This document shows positions 26,061-36,040 of a stretch of 64,000 nucleotides of DNA, piece after piece. Numbering within the stretch: position 1 is the first letter of the stretch; the number at the start of each line of letters is the position of its first letter. Source of the stretch: Lentimicrobium sp. (GTDB lineage: Bacteria; Bacteroidota; Bacteroidia; Bacteroidales; Lentimicrobiaceae); assembly GCA_019429275.1 (NCBI GenBank), contig JAHYJC010000001.1, positions 1-64,000 on the forward strand, written 5' to 3'. The notes beneath the pieces were generated by a model, which saw only the letters and a list, made by a program, of their open reading frames with translations, ran no database searches and had not been told where the DNA came from. The translations under genes and the position numbers were made by a program.

Positions 26061-27023
26061 TTATTCTATCAAACCCCTGCCTGTTTTTTTGATAAGATCT
26101 TCAGCACGAAGATCGGCTACAATTTTGTCAAGCATTCCATTCACAAACTGTCTGCTTCGGGGAGTGCTGTAATCTTTTGAAATTTCAATGTATTCATTTA
26201 ATGTAACTTTTACCGGGATTGACGAAAATTCGGTAAGTTCGGTCAAAGCCATCTTCAACAGAATCATATCGAGCATTGCAATGCGTTCAATGTCCCAGTT
26301 TTGAGCTTTTTTTGCTATAAGTACATCAAAATCTGCGTTGTGTACAATTGTTTTTCGGAAGAGTTTCAGCACAAAATCTTTGATAAGATCCTCTCCTTCA
26401 TCATCGGGATTTATCATAAGCGGCGGCAAAGGCTCAAAATCATCCATTTCGGAAGTCCATTTTTTTAGAGTTTTAGCAAGAAGAAAGGCTGCCGTATCAA
26501 TATCATCGGCCCAGTGAATATTTTTTTCTTCAAACAGGCTTGTAAATGCCTCGCTACCCATCATAAACTCACCGAAGAGATGCAATACAATATCCTTTTC
26601 ATCGCGATAGTTTACCGAAGGTTTTCCCATGAAATTGATAAAAATTTCAGAATCACGGAATGTCAGGAATATTTTCCTGATGATATCCTGATGTTCTGAC
26701 CATGAAATTTTTAAACGCTGAATATTTTTCTGCAGGTCTCTGTTTTCTGAGAGCTGCCTGATAAACTGATTTTCAACAAAACGGGTGTTCGGATGAAGTT
26801 CTGCATCGGTTGGTAAAAATTTCAATCGTGCATCTTCCATGCGGTTAAATGCGAAATCTCTAACTTCAATAAGCGAGGAAAGTAAATAAATATAAAGGTC
26901 ATAAATGCTCTCAATACTTGAAATCAAACTTTTTTCCTGCTTTGCAACTTCACTCCCTTCGGACTGAAAATAAGCATATAAAGTTTGCAAAACTTTTATC
27001 CTTAAGTGCCTTCTGTTTAGCAT
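26061..27023 (-). CDS. nusB: Transcription antitermination factor NusB (long Bacteroidota form)
   Basis: 320 residues, over twice the length of E. coli NusB. It starts with MLNRRHLRIKVLQTLYAYFQ, the NusB N-terminal arginine-rich helix. A lineage-specific middle insertion of about 150 residues follows. The C-terminal half is the classical NusB core (WDIERIAMLDMILLKMALTEL, KVTLNEYIEISKDYSTPRSRQFVNGMLDKI). NusB with NusE binds boxA RNA in ribosomal transcripts. The gene is divergent from parA. Confidence 0.95.
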   Translation of the reverse strand: MLNRRHLRIKVLQTLYAYFQSEGSEVAKQEKSLISSIESIYDLYIYLLSSLIEVRDFAFNRMEDARLKFLPTDAELHPNTRFVENQFIRQLSENRDLQKNIQRLKISWSEHQDIIRKIFLTFRDSEIFINFMGKPSVNYRDEKDIVLHLFGEFMMGSEAFTSLFEEKNIHWADDIDTAAFLLAKTLKKWTSEMDDFEPLPPLMINPDDEGEDLIKDFVLKLFRKTIVHNADFDVLIAKKAQNWDIERIAMLDMILLKMALTELTEFSSIPVKVTLNEYIEISKDYSTPRSRQFVNGMLDKIVADLRAEDLIKKTGRGLIE

Positions 27024-27063
27024 TGATCCTGTTATATAAATGAACTCAAATCCTTTAAGTGCG

Positions 27064-27071
27064 CAAAATTA
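27064..27071 (-). promoter_or_regulatory. -7 box for nusB
   Basis: TAATTTTG on the minus strand fits TAnnTTTG, 40 bases before the nusB ATG at 27023. Confidence 0.45.
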
Positions 27072-27412
27072 CAGTTTTTTCCTTGAAAACGCTCATTAAA
27101 TATAACTGAAAACAACATGGTAGATTTAACTCACAATTGCTTCTATGATTCATTAAAAAATCCGCCAAAACAGAATTTTAATACTTCAGGGCTTTCAATC
27201 TTAATAATTTGAAGAATCAATATAATTGAATTAATTATTTGCAAAATCTAAAACCCAAAATGTATTGGGGTTATTGTTAATAACTTTGCTCTGATAATTA
27301 AAGCCATTGTTGGCAAAACCTTGAAGTAGTATAAAAAATTGTACCTTTGTGAAGTGAGTTATCCGAACAGATAAGTCCATTAAAATGTTGAATTTTAGAT
27401 ATTTAATTTTAT
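27072..27412. other. nusB-parA divergent intergenic region
   Basis: About 340 bases without a gene between the divergent nusB and parA promoters. It is AT-rich. I searched for a parS-type palindrome here and did not see one. The parA promoter at 27321-27349 is the only clear element. Confidence 0.5.
27321..27349 (+). promoter_or_regulatory. Promoter of the parA-parB operon
   Basis: A -33 TTG (27321-27323) is separated by 18 bases from a perfect -7 box TACCTTTG (27342-27349). This is the standard Bacteroidota promoter form, about 64 bases before the parA ATG. Confidence 0.7.
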
Positions 27413-28228
27413 ATGGGAAAAATAATAGCAATTGCAAACCAAAAAGGTGGAGTCGGAAAAACCACAACTGCCATAAATCTTGGTGCAGCTTTTGCAGTGC
27501 TTGAGCATAAAACTTTGATAATTGATGCTGACCCGCAAGCCAATTCAACATCAGGTGTGGGTTTTGATCCAAAAAACATCAAAACCAGCATTTATGAATG
27601 CCTCATGGATGAAGTTGAGCCCCAGAATATCATTTTAAATACAGCAACCCCAAACCTCGATTTGCTGCCAGCTCATATTGATTTGGTTGGAGCCGAAATT
27701 GAGATGATCAATCAACCCAACCGTGAAAAAATGATGCGCAGGGTGATTAATAAAATCAGGGATAATTATGATTTTATTGTCATAGATTGCTCACCTTCGC
27801 TGGGTTTGATTACTGTCAATTCTTTGGTTGCAGCCGATTCAGTAATTGTTCCTGTTCAATGCGAATACTTTGCGCTTGAGGGACTTGGAAAACTATTAAA
27901 TACGATTAAAATTGTACAATCGAGGCTCAATACGAATCTTGATATTGAAGGTATACTACTTACCATGTATGATTCACGCCTACGCCTCTCAAACCAGGTG
28001 GTTGACGAAGTAAAAGCACATTTCCAGGATATGGTATTTGAAACCCTGATCAATAGAAACACCAAATTGGGCGAAGCTCCGAGTTTTGGAGAGACCATCA
28101 TCATGCACGATGTAAACAGTACAGGCGCAATAAACTACCTCAATCTGGCGAGAGAGATTCTGCAAAAAAATGAGCTTACAAAACTAAAAGCATCAGAAAA
28201 ACAAATAGACATTGAAGATGAATCCTAA
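27413..28228 (+). CDS. parA: Chromosome-partitioning ATPase ParA (Soj)
   Basis: 271 residues of a ParA/MinD-type ATPase. The deviant Walker A is NQKGGVGKTTTAINL. Walker A' is LIIDADPQANSTSG and Walker B is FIVIDCSPSLGL. It forms ATP-dependent dimers on nucleoid DNA and moves ParB-bound origins. There is no N-terminal DNA-binding domain, so it is the chromosomal type. It overlaps parB by 11 bases. Confidence 0.96.
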   Translation: MGKIIAIANQKGGVGKTTTAINLGAAFAVLEHKTLIIDADPQANSTSGVGFDPKNIKTSIYECLMDEVEPQNIILNTATPNLDLLPAHIDLVGAEIEMINQPNREKMMRRVINKIRDNYDFIVIDCSPSLGLITVNSLVAADSVIVPVQCEYFALEGLGKLLNTIKIVQSRLNTNLDIEGILLTMYDSRLRLSNQVVDEVKAHFQDMVFETLINRNTKLGEAPSFGETIIMHDVNSTGAINYLNLAREILQKNELTKLKASEKQIDIEDES

Positions 28229-29108
28229 GAAAAAAGCCCTGGGAAGAGGACTAAGTGCCATTCTTGAAAGCCCCGAAACTGATATAACATCCAAAGACAT
28301 TTCCGGCAATTTTGTTGCTGGTGCCATTGCATCATTACCCATCAGCCAGATTGAAGCTAACCCTTTTCAACCCAGAGAAGAGTTTGATACCGAAGCTTTG
28401 AATGAACTGGCCGAATCCATTAAGGAACAAGGAATAATTCAGCCGGTTACTGTGAGGAAAATGGGATACGATAAATATCAGATAATTTCGGGTGAGCGTC
28501 GTTTGAAGGCATCGAAAATTGTCGGGTTGACTGAAATCCCATGCTTTATCAGGATAGCCAATGATCAGCAGATGCTTGAAATGGCCCTTGTTGAAAACAT
28601 ACAGCGCGAAAACCTTAATGCCCTCGAAGTTGCTATTGGTTATCAGCGACTCATCGAAGAATGTGAAATCACACAGGAAGAACTCTGTCAACGGGTGGGC
28701 AAAAACAGAACTACCGTTACAAACTACATCAGGTTGCTTAAACTACCCGCAGAAATTCAGGTTGCTGTGCGCGACAATAATATAAGCATGGGACATGCCC
28801 GGGCTATTATCAACATTGAAGATGAACAAACGCAACTTACTATTCTGAAAAACATTGTTGCTAAAGATCTTTCGGTGAGGGAGGTTGAAGAAATTGTTAG
28901 AAACCTGAACAAATTGCCTTCTGAACCCAAAGTCAGGAAACCGGTTGAAATGCCATCAGAAGTTGAAAACTACCGAGATCAGGTTGCCAGCCGATTCAAC
29001 ACAAAAGTAAATGTCAGCCTTAATGATAAAGGCAAAGGCAATATTGTGATCAGTTTCAATTCTCAAAAACAATTACAAAATATACTTGAAGAACTTATTT
29101 CCCGTTAG
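28218..29108 (+). CDS. parB: Chromosome-partitioning protein ParB
   Basis: 296 residues from the ATG at 28218; the frame is open from a TTG two codons earlier. It starts with the KKKALGRGLSAIL motif common to chromosomal ParB proteins. The CTPase/ParB box is seen as QIEANPFQPREEF and SGERRLKASKIVG, plus the ALVENIQRENLNALE segment. A helix-turn-helix (TQEELCQRVGKNRTTVTNYI) binds parS. A C-terminal dimerisation region follows. It overlaps the parA end. Confidence 0.96.
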   Translation: MNPKKKALGRGLSAILESPETDITSKDISGNFVAGAIASLPISQIEANPFQPREEFDTEALNELAESIKEQGIIQPVTVRKMGYDKYQIISGERRLKASKIVGLTEIPCFIRIANDQQMLEMALVENIQRENLNALEVAIGYQRLIEECEITQEELCQRVGKNRTTVTNYIRLLKLPAEIQVAVRDNNISMGHARAIINIEDEQTQLTILKNIVAKDLSVREVEEIVRNLNKLPSEPKVRKPVEMPSEVENYRDQVASRFNTKVNVSLNDKGKGNIVISFNSQKQLQNILEELISR

Positions 29109-29125
29109 ATCAATAAGTTTTCAAA

Positions 29126-29758
29126 ATGATGGAAAATTCCGGGGCTATTCCGTGTTCATTCTTCAGGATTACCGCTTTATTTTTCATTGCGGTTGTCATT
29201 CTTTTTTTTGTTGGAATAAAAACAGTTTCATCACAGGACACCACCCTTGTGGTAACCAAAGATGGAATTCTGACCGATACATCAACTGTCACTAAACATT
29301 CGCCTCACAAAGCTACCATATACTCTCTGGCTCTTCCGGGCCTTGGCCAGGCATATAATAAGAAATACTGGAAAATTCCGATCATTTATGCAGGTTTTGG
29401 CTTCTTTGGATATTCTATCAAAATTAACCACAAAGAAATGAAGAAATTCACAGAAGCCTACAGATATATAATCAATAAAGAAACATATCCGATTGATAAT
29501 GTATACGTAACAAGATATCCGAATACCAGTGATTTGTTGAGAGGGCGCGATTTTTACAGAAGAAAAGTTGAACTTAATATTATCTACAGTGCAGCTTTCT
29601 ACCTTCTTAATGTTATTGATGCGGCAGTTGATGCTCACTTTTTCGATTACGATATATCTGACAACCTCTCAATGAGTATTGAGCCGGCCATTATTCCTGC
29701 ACAAAGTCCTGGCCTGCCACATTCCAATGGAATCAGGCTCTGTTTAAACATAAATTAA
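29126..29758 (+). CDS. DUF5683 membrane/envelope protein
   Basis: 210 residues with a signal or membrane helix (about 12-33), then the DUF5683 pattern (HKATIYSLALPGLGQAYNKK, YWKIPIIYAGFGFFGYSI, a further hydrophobic segment around residue 155). The family is conserved in Bacteroidota next to parB and dapB, with no established function. It lies 17 bases after parB and 2 bases before dapB, so it is in the same operon. An ATG one codon later is equally possible. Confidence 0.85.
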   Translation: MMENSGAIPCSFFRITALFFIAVVILFFVGIKTVSSQDTTLVVTKDGILTDTSTVTKHSPHKATIYSLALPGLGQAYNKKYWKIPIIYAGFGFFGYSIKINHKEMKKFTEAYRYIINKETYPIDNVYVTRYPNTSDLLRGRDFYRRKVELNIIYSAAFYLLNVIDAAVDAHFFDYDISDNLSMSIEPAIIPAQSPGLPHSNGIRLCLNIN

Positions 29759-29760
29759 AA

Positions 29761-30489
29761 ATGAAACTTAAAATAGCATTATCGGGTTATGGAAGAATGG
29801 GCAAAGAAGTCGAAAAAGCGGCTTTAGCGCGCGGTCATTCTATAATTTTGAAAGCAGACAACATATATGATTGGGAAAATACAGGAGAATTATTACCTCA
29901 ATGCGATGTAGTGATTGATTTCAGTATGCCCGCATCGGCTCCCGATGTAGTTAAAATGTGTTTTAAGCACGCAATCCCGGTAGTATCAGGAACAACTGGA
30001 TGGAACAGGGAACTTGAACCCTTGCGGCAGCTGTGCATCGATGAAAGAAAAACCTTCTTTTATGCACCAAATTTCAGCATTGGAGTAAATATTTTCTTTG
30101 AAATCAATAGCAAATTGTCAGAATTGTTGAGCAATCACAAAGATTATTATCCACACATTCACGAAATTCACCATATTAAAAAAATAGATGCTCCGAGCGG
30201 AACCGCCATTGCTCTTGCCAATGACATAAATGTCCATCATTCCGTTTATCAATCGGGGTGGACCGATCAACCGGGTGCTGAAAATGAAAAGGTACTCATT
30301 ACCAGCGAAAGAACCGGAGAAATTCCTGGCACTCATATTGTTGAGTGGGCTTCTGCAACCGACAACATCGAAATCAGGCATACAGCCCATAGCAGGCAGG
30401 GTTTTGCAACAGGTGCCGTAATTGCAGCTGAATGGGTAATTGGAAAGAAAGGATATTTCGGTATGCGCGATATGCTGAAAATCAATTAA
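29761..30489 (+). CDS. dapB: 4-hydroxy-tetrahydrodipicolinate reductase DapB
   Basis: 242 residues. The N-terminal Rossmann motif is ALSGYGRMGKEVE. The catalytic region is HEIHHIKKIDAPSGTA, with the paired His residues and Lys. GATTGWNRE-type substrate segments appear as VVSGTTGWN. It acts in the lysine/diaminopimelate pathway and supplies peptidoglycan precursor. The gene lies between a DUF5683 gene and lepB in the core cluster. Length is normal. Confidence 0.96.
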   Translation: MKLKIALSGYGRMGKEVEKAALARGHSIILKADNIYDWENTGELLPQCDVVIDFSMPASAPDVVKMCFKHAIPVVSGTTGWNRELEPLRQLCIDERKTFFYAPNFSIGVNIFFEINSKLSELLSNHKDYYPHIHEIHHIKKIDAPSGTAIALANDINVHHSVYQSGWTDQPGAENEKVLITSERTGEIPGTHIVEWASATDNIEIRHTAHSRQGFATGAVIAAEWVIGKKGYFGMRDMLKIN

Positions 30490-30553
30490 TCAAAAAAAAT
30501 ACTAATATTGCACCTTGTCGAAAATACTTCACCGTGCAACTAAAAACTTTAAA

Positions 30554-32062
30554 ATGTCTCCAACAATTGTACTGATTCTCATCCTTGTATTTTTCCCGGT
30601 TCTTCTCTGGAAAACATTTAAAACAGCAGGATATGAAGGATGGCATTCGGCCATTCCGGTTTATAATTATTACCTCTGGCTAAAAATTATAAACAAACCT
30701 TTATGGTGGTTTATATTTTTAGTCATCCCGTTTATCAATGCATTCATGGTAATGCTGATGGTAGTGGAAACCCTCAAATGTTATAAAATTCACGGCCTTG
30801 ATCGACAGGCTCTTGCGGTTCTTTTTCCATATGTCTACCTGCCCTGGTTGGGGATGAAAAAGGAGAAGGATTACACTCAACCTGAGAACAGGGTAGCTAT
30901 CAAAAAAACAGCAACCCGTGAATGGGTAGATGCCATTATTTTTGCAGTAATCGCAGCTACGATCATACGTGTTTTTATGATTGAGGCTTACACCATACCA
31001 ACCTCATCGATGGAGAAATCGTTGCTGGTGGGCGATTTTTTATTTGTCAGCAAGTTAAGTTATGGGCCCAAGGTACCAAACACACCCATTGCCTTCCCTT
31101 TTGTTCATCACACCATGCCACTCACTCAAAGTACAAAATCTTATGTTGAGTGGATAAAGCTACCTTATTATCGATTCCCCGGATTCACATCCATCAAAAG
31201 AAACGATGTAGTTGTTTTTAACTATCCTGATGGCGATACTGTAGCACTTAAGGTTCAAAATCAAAGTTATTATGCCCTCATTAGAGATTATGGCAGAAAG
31301 AGGGTTTGGAGCGACAAGGCCAATTTTGGCGAAATTGTTGCCCGGCCTGTTGATAAAAGAGAAAACTACATCAAACGATGTGTTGCTGTAGCTGGTGATA
31401 CCCTGCAAATCAAAAATCAAATTGTTTACATAAACGGAAATCAGGCAGAATTTCCCGAAAATGGTCAATTTAAATATCTGGTCAGAACTGATGGGAACAG
31501 AATTAACCCAATGGCACTAGATAAACTTGATATAACGGAAGATATTTCAATGACTGCCCAAAACGAGATGATGCTTACCCTTACCAATGAATCGGTAGAG
31601 AAACTAAAAGGGTTCATCAACGTTAAGGAGGTACGGCAGATTATTCAGCCAGATGGATTCTGGCAACCTTATATTTTCCCGTTCGATTCGGCTTACCCAT
31701 GGAATTTCGACAATTTTGGCCCTCTGGTAATTCCGGCTCAGGGAATGACTGTAGAACTCACGCCTAAAAATATTGTTCTTTATTCAAGAATCATTAAGAA
31801 CTACGAAAACAATGCACTTGAAGTTTATGGTGAAAAAATTCTCATCAATGGAGAACCAGCCACATCCTATACCTTTAAAATGGATTATTACTGGATGATG
31901 GGCGATAACCGACATAACTCAGCCGATTCAAGGTTCTGGGGATTTGTACCTCACAATCACATTGTAGGTAAAGCTGTTTTTGTCTGGCTTTCACTTGACA
32001 ACCACAAACCTCTCTTTGGGGGAAAAATAAGATTTAACAAACTTTTTAGAACCATTAAATAA
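30554..32062 (+). CDS. lepB: Signal peptidase I (LepB), long Bacteroidota form
   Basis: 502 residues from the ATG at 30554. A TTG 39 bases earlier is also in frame but is less likely. The N-terminal 110 residues add two or more membrane helices, seen in this phylum. After a further membrane helix, the catalytic Ser lies in [12 protein letters not shown], and the general-base Lys in [15 protein letters not shown]. The C-terminal box E is [18 protein letters not shown] long insertion separates the Lys box and box E. The enzyme cleaves signal peptides of exported proteins at the inner membrane. It is 13 bases from a cyclophilin gene. Confidence 0.95.
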   Translation: MSPTIVLILILVFFPVLLWKTFKTAGYEGWHSAIPVYNYYLWLKIINKPLWWFIFLVIPFINAFMVMLMVVETLKCYKIHGLDRQALAVLFPYVYLPWLGMKKEKDYTQPENRVAIKKTATREWVDAIIFAVIAATIIRVFMIEAYTIPTSSMEKSLLVGDFLFVSKLSYGPKVPNTPIAFPFVHHTMPLTQSTKSYVEWIKLPYYRFPGFTSIKRNDVVVFNYPDGDTVALKVQNQSYYALIRDYGRKRVWSDKANFGEIVARPVDKRENYIKRCVAVAGDTLQIKNQIVYINGNQAEFPENGQFKYLVRTDGNRINPMALDKLDITEDISMTAQNEMMLTLTNESVEKLKGFINVKEVRQIIQPDGFWQPYIFPFDSAYPWNFDNFGPLVIPAQGMTVELTPKNIVLYSRIIKNYENNALEVYGEKILINGEPATSYTFKMDYYWMMGDNRHNSADSRFWGFVPHNHIVGKAVFVWLSLDNHKPLFGGKIRFNKLFRTIK

Positions 32063-32075
32063 TAGAACCAAAAAA

Positions 32076-32522
32076 ATGATTACTGCAGAAATTCATACTG
32101 AAAAAGGCCTTATGAAGGTCAACTTTTACGAAAAAGATGCTCCCAATACTGTGGCCAACTTTGTAAAGCTATCGAAGAGCGGGTTTTATAACGGCCTGAC
32201 TTTTCACCGGGTAATTCCTGACTTTGTGATTCAGGGTGGTTGCCCCAACGGAACGGGAGCGGGTGGCACGGGGTATTCGATAGACTGTGAGCTCGACGGC
32301 GACAATCAGTACCACGACAGGGGAGTTCTTTCAATGGCTCATGCCGGCCGAAATACCGGAGGGTCGCAGTTTTTCATTTGTCACAGCAGGCAAAACACAG
32401 CCCATCTTGACAGAAACCATACTTGTTTTGGAAAAGTTTATGAGGGACTTGATGTTATTGATAAAATCAGAGGCGGAGATAAAATTACTGAAATAAAAAT
32501 AATTGAAACTGACACAAATTGA
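32076..32522 (+). CDS. Cyclophilin-type peptidyl-prolyl isomerase
   Basis: 148 residues, a single cyclophilin domain without signal peptide, so cytoplasmic. The motifs [35 protein letters not shown] and [11 protein letters not shown] carry the active-site Arg, Phe, Gln and His-type residues. It catalyses cis-trans isomerisation of proline peptide bonds. It lies 13 bases after lepB and is probably co-transcribed with it. Confidence 0.94.
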   Translation: MITAEIHTEKGLMKVNFYEKDAPNTVANFVKLSKSGFYNGLTFHRVIPDFVIQGGCPNGTGAGGTGYSIDCELDGDNQYHDRGVLSMAHAGRNTGGSQFFICHSRQNTAHLDRNHTCFGKVYEGLDVIDKIRGGDKITEIKIIETDTN

Positions 32523-32739
32523 TGCTTTGCTGACCTTACAATAGCCTGAGAAAAGCTCTTTCTGTTGTTCGATACTGCCTGGCACAATGAATTATTATTG
32601 ACAATCCGGAAGGCTTTATTTTAAACCCTGTTTGCAAGAAAAAGGTCTGGGATGGTAACATTTAGGGCGATTCTTTCCGAATGGCCAATAAATGGACCCG
32701 AAGATTATTGTACATCAGGGACTATCGAACTGTTTTTTG

Positions 32740-32747
32740 TATTTTTG
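32740..32747 (+). promoter_or_regulatory. -7 box for ftsK
   Basis: TATTTTTG fits TAnnTTTG, 24 bases before the ftsK ATG at 32772. The 217 bases upstream of it hold no visible gene. Confidence 0.5.
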
Positions 32748-32771
32748 CAATTCTGAATCAATCAGTACGAT

Positions 32772-35288
32772 ATGGCTAAAAAGGGAAATACCCTTAAAAA
32801 AAATGTTCTCAAAGATGAATTTGAGGATAAACCCGTTAAAAAAAGGAAAAGTGGAACCAAAACATCCATACTTCCAGCATGGATCGGCGATGGACGTGTT
32901 GTAAAAGTTATTGGTATATTCTTTATTTTACTGGGCATTTATCTTCTTTTTGCATTTTCTTCCTATTTATTTCTCTATTTTAACTGGGGTGCCGACGATC
33001 TGCTTTCTGACTTTTCATTCAGGAGAATTTTATTTGAAACCAGCACCGAAGCCGAAAACTGGGCTGGCCGGCTTGGGGCTGCTTTATCCATACTTCTCAT
33101 TAAAAAGGGCTTTGGAATAGCTGCTTTTTTTATAATTCTGATTTTGTTTGTTACCGGAATCCGGATGTCGATGGGTATTTCGATTCTGAAGACCGGCAAA
33201 ACTGTTTTAAATTCACTTCTCGGCTTGTTATGGTTTCCTGTTGCATTTGGATTTATTTTTCAAAATACTGCATATGCAATTCTTGGTGGTGTTACCGGTT
33301 ACCAGACTTCACTCTGGCTTCAGGGCGTATTAGGAAGAACAGGTACTGCAATCGCTTTGATATTCACATTACTTGCAATTCTGGTGCTGGCTTTTAACAT
33401 GCCTCTTGAACTTCCAAAAAGGCCATCAAGGCTGGCCGAAGAAGACGAAACACAGGATGGGCTTGAAACTACTCAATCGGGCAAGAAAAAGAATGCACTG
33501 GTTAACCCGCTTGAAGACAAATACAACACAGTTGAGTTTTCTGTCGATCATGGAGAGACCGACCAGAAAAATGCAGATTTAAAAAGTAATGGCATGCCTG
33601 AAACAGAAGCTTCGGAAGAATTTGAAAATGTATCACTTAAAACTGTTGCAACAAAACCTGTAAAAGAGATAGAGTTAACCATTGAAAATCCAACAACTGC
33701 ACAAAGCACAAGTAATTCAGAACCAATTACCCGCTTCACGATTGACACCGAGTTTGACCCAACACTCGATCTTCCTGATTACAAATATCCGACACTGGAT
33801 TTACTTGATGAATACGGCAGTGGCAGCAACATCACCGTGCAAAAGGAAGAATTGGAGACCAACAAAAACCGCATTGTTGAAACTCTGGCCAATTACAGCA
33901 TACAGATTGACAAGATAAAAGCCACCATTGGCCCAACCGTTACTCTTTACGAAATTATTCCGGCACCTGGCGTTAGAATTGCAAAAATCAAAAACCTCGA
34001 AGATGACATTGCCCTGAGTCTGGCTGCGATGGGAATAAGGATTATTGCACCTATTCCAGGTAAAGGAACCATAGGTATTGAAGTACCAAATCTAAAGCCC
34101 GAAATAGTTGGCATGAAGACCATTATGGGTTCCGAAAAGTTTATGGAATCGAGATTTGAACTTCCCTTTGGAATGGGCAAAACCATCCAGAATGAGCCAT
34201 TTATTGCTGACCTGACAAGGATGCCACACATATTGATGGCAGGAGCCACCGGACAGGGAAAATCTGTTGGGCTAAATGCAATTATTGCATCCATCCTCTA
34301 CAAAAAACACCCTTCACAGGTTAAATTTGTGATGATTGATCCCAAGAAGGTAGAACTGACACTTTTTTCGAAAATTGAGCGTCATTTCCTGGCAAAACTT
34401 CCCGATTCTGAAGAAGCCATCATCACCGATACAAGAAAAGTTGTCAGGACCCTGAATTCTTTGAACAAGGAGATGGATGCAAGGTACGATCTGCTTAAGG
34501 ATGCTCAGGTAAGAAACATTAAGGAATACAATCTGAGGTTTATCGACCGTAAACTCAATCCTCAGAATGGGCATCGCTATTTGCCCTATCTGGTTGTGGT
34601 AATAGATGAATTTGCCGATCTGATTATGACAGCGGGGAAAGAAATAGAAACGCCGCTTACCAGGCTGGCGCAATTGGCACGAGCCATCGGCATTCACCTT
34701 GTTATTGCAACGCAAAGGCCTTCGGTCAACATCATTACAGGAACTATCAAAGCCAATTTCCCGGCACGCATTGCCTTCAGGGTAATTTCCAAAATAGATT
34801 CCAGGACCATTCTTGATACCGGTGGAGCAGATCAGCTTGTCGGGCGAGGAGATATGCTTCTTTCTACCGGAAGTGACCTGATAAGGTTGCAGTGTGCTTT
34901 TGTTGACACCCATGAAGTTGAAAGAGTAACAGATTTTATTGGTTCACAAAGAGCTTACCCCGATGCATACCATCTGCCGGAATTTGCAGATGAGCACGAT
35001 GAAAAGGAGGTGGATTTTGATCCCTCAGAAAGAGACGAATTGTTTGAAGATGCTGCCAGGCTAATCGTTCAAACGCAGCAAGGGAGTACTTCCTTGCTAC
35101 AGAGGAAGCTGAAACTTGGCTATAACCGTGCCGGACGAATTATTGATCAACTTGAATCTGCCGGAATCGTGGGCCCATTTGAAGGAAGCAAGGCAAGAGA
35201 AGTAAAAGTTTCAAATGAGTTTGCTTTGGAACAGTTTTTGAAAGACATTACTCCTGAAAATAACGGAAAAAATTCAACGACCAATTAA
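32772..35288 (+). CDS. ftsK: DNA translocase FtsK
   Basis: 838 residues. About four membrane helices occupy residues 40-215, then a variable linker to about residue 330. The alpha/beta motor domain has Walker A (AGATGQGKSVGLNAI) and Walker B (LVVVIDEFADLIMT). The gamma winged helix is at the C-terminus (LLQRKLKLGYNRAGRIIDQL). FtsK pumps chromosome ends through the closing septum and links to dimer resolution. The basic N-terminal tail (KKGNTLKKNV) is typical. It is followed by lolA after 8 bases. Confidence 0.96.
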   Translation: MAKKGNTLKKNVLKDEFEDKPVKKRKSGTKTSILPAWIGDGRVVKVIGIFFILLGIYLLFAFSSYLFLYFNWGADDLLSDFSFRRILFETSTEAENWAGRLGAALSILLIKKGFGIAAFFIILILFVTGIRMSMGISILKTGKTVLNSLLGLLWFPVAFGFIFQNTAYAILGGVTGYQTSLWLQGVLGRTGTAIALIFTLLAILVLAFNMPLELPKRPSRLAEEDETQDGLETTQSGKKKNALVNPLEDKYNTVEFSVDHGETDQKNADLKSNGMPETEASEEFENVSLKTVATKPVKEIELTIENPTTAQSTSNSEPITRFTIDTEFDPTLDLPDYKYPTLDLLDEYGSGSNITVQKEELETNKNRIVETLANYSIQIDKIKATIGPTVTLYEIIPAPGVRIAKIKNLEDDIALSLAAMGIRIIAPIPGKGTIGIEVPNLKPEIVGMKTIMGSEKFMESRFELPFGMGKTIQNEPFIADLTRMPHILMAGATGQGKSVGLNAIIASILYKKHPSQVKFVMIDPKKVELTLFSKIERHFLAKLPDSEEAIITDTRKVVRTLNSLNKEMDARYDLLKDAQVRNIKEYNLRFIDRKLNPQNGHRYLPYLVVVIDEFADLIMTAGKEIETPLTRLAQLARAIGIHLVIATQRPSVNIITGTIKANFPARIAFRVISKIDSRTILDTGGADQLVGRGDMLLSTGSDLIRLQCAFVDTHEVERVTDFIGSQRAYPDAYHLPEFADEHDEKEVDFDPSERDELFEDAARLIVQTQQGSTSLLQRKLKLGYNRAGRIIDQLESAGIVGPFEGSKAREVKVSNEFALEQFLKDITPENNGKNSTTN

Positions 35289-35296
35289 TACACTAA

Positions 35297-35923
35297 ATGA
35301 AAAATTTACTTTTAACAACTTTAATAATTTTTATAGCCTTTGCTGTTGTGGCCCAGTCAGATACCAAAGCAAAAAGCATTCTTGATGAAGTTTCGGCAAA
35401 AACAAAGAACTTTAAAACCATTAAGATTGAGTTCACTTATAAAATGGAAAATCCGGCTCAGAAGATCAGTGAGAGCTTTAATGGCACCCTGTTTTCGAAA
35501 GGCGATAACTATAAATTGATATTCTCAGGACAGGAAGTTTTTAGCGACGGCAAAAACATGTGGACATTTCTAAAAGATGCCAACGAAGTTCAGATAAACG
35601 AAGCTGAAAATACCGAAAACAGCTTCTCTCCTACCAACCTGCTATCTTCCTATAATGAGAATTTTAAAGCCAAACTGATTCAGGAAAATTCAAAACAATA
35701 TATCATTGAACTGACTCCGATTCAGAAGAAGAACTTTAATAAAGTAAGGATTGTTACCGATAAAACAAAAAAAATTGTAAATAGTCTGACCGTCTTTGAT
35801 AAAAACGGCAGCACTTACACTTACATCGTTAATAAATTCGAAACAGAGATACCTTTCAAGGATAACATGTTTACTTTCAGGGTTGAAGATCATCCGGGAG
35901 TTGATGTGATAGATATGAGGTAG
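35297..35923 (+). CDS. lolA: LolA-like outer membrane lipoprotein carrier
   Basis: 208 residues with a signal peptide (LLLTTLIIFIAFAVVAQS). The body is a LolA half-barrel: KSILDEVSAKTKNFKTIKIE, GTLFSKGDNYKLIFSGQEV, DGKNMWTFLKDANEVQINE. LolA carries lipoproteins through the periplasm to the outer membrane. Here it follows ftsK, as it often does in this phylum and elsewhere. A terminator ends the unit. Confidence 0.9.
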   Translation: MKNLLLTTLIIFIAFAVVAQSDTKAKSILDEVSAKTKNFKTIKIEFTYKMENPAQKISESFNGTLFSKGDNYKLIFSGQEVFSDGKNMWTFLKDANEVQINEAENTENSFSPTNLLSSYNENFKAKLIQENSKQYIIELTPIQKKNFNKVRIVTDKTKKIVNSLTVFDKNGSTYTYIVNKFETEIPFKDNMFTFRVEDHPGVDVIDMR

Positions 35924-35943
35924 GAAAATATAAAATCCTTCGA

Positions 35944-35970
35944 AGGCTTCAGCAATGGAGCCTTTTTTTT
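35944..35970 (+). terminator. Terminator after lolA
   Basis: AGGCTTC pairs with GGAGCCT (one G-T pair), with a short loop and a run of eight T residues. Confidence 0.8.
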
Positions 35971-36040
35971 ATACATGATCAACAATACAGTGGCTTTTAT
36001 GTTATGCAATTGAAAAACTCAACCAACCAAAACCAAAGAC

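Noticed and set aside
27072-27412. Possible parS or replication origin near parA
   Set aside because: No TGTTNCACGTGAAACA-like palindrome or DnaA-box cluster was seen; the region is merely AT-rich.
30515-30553. TTG start for lepB
   Set aside because: The ATG at 30554 gives the usual N-terminus; a TAATATTG -7-like element lies just before and would not leave a leader for the TTG.
34314-34913. 199-codon minus-strand frame opposite ftsK
   Set aside because: Antisense of the ftsK motor domain; composition is not protein-like.
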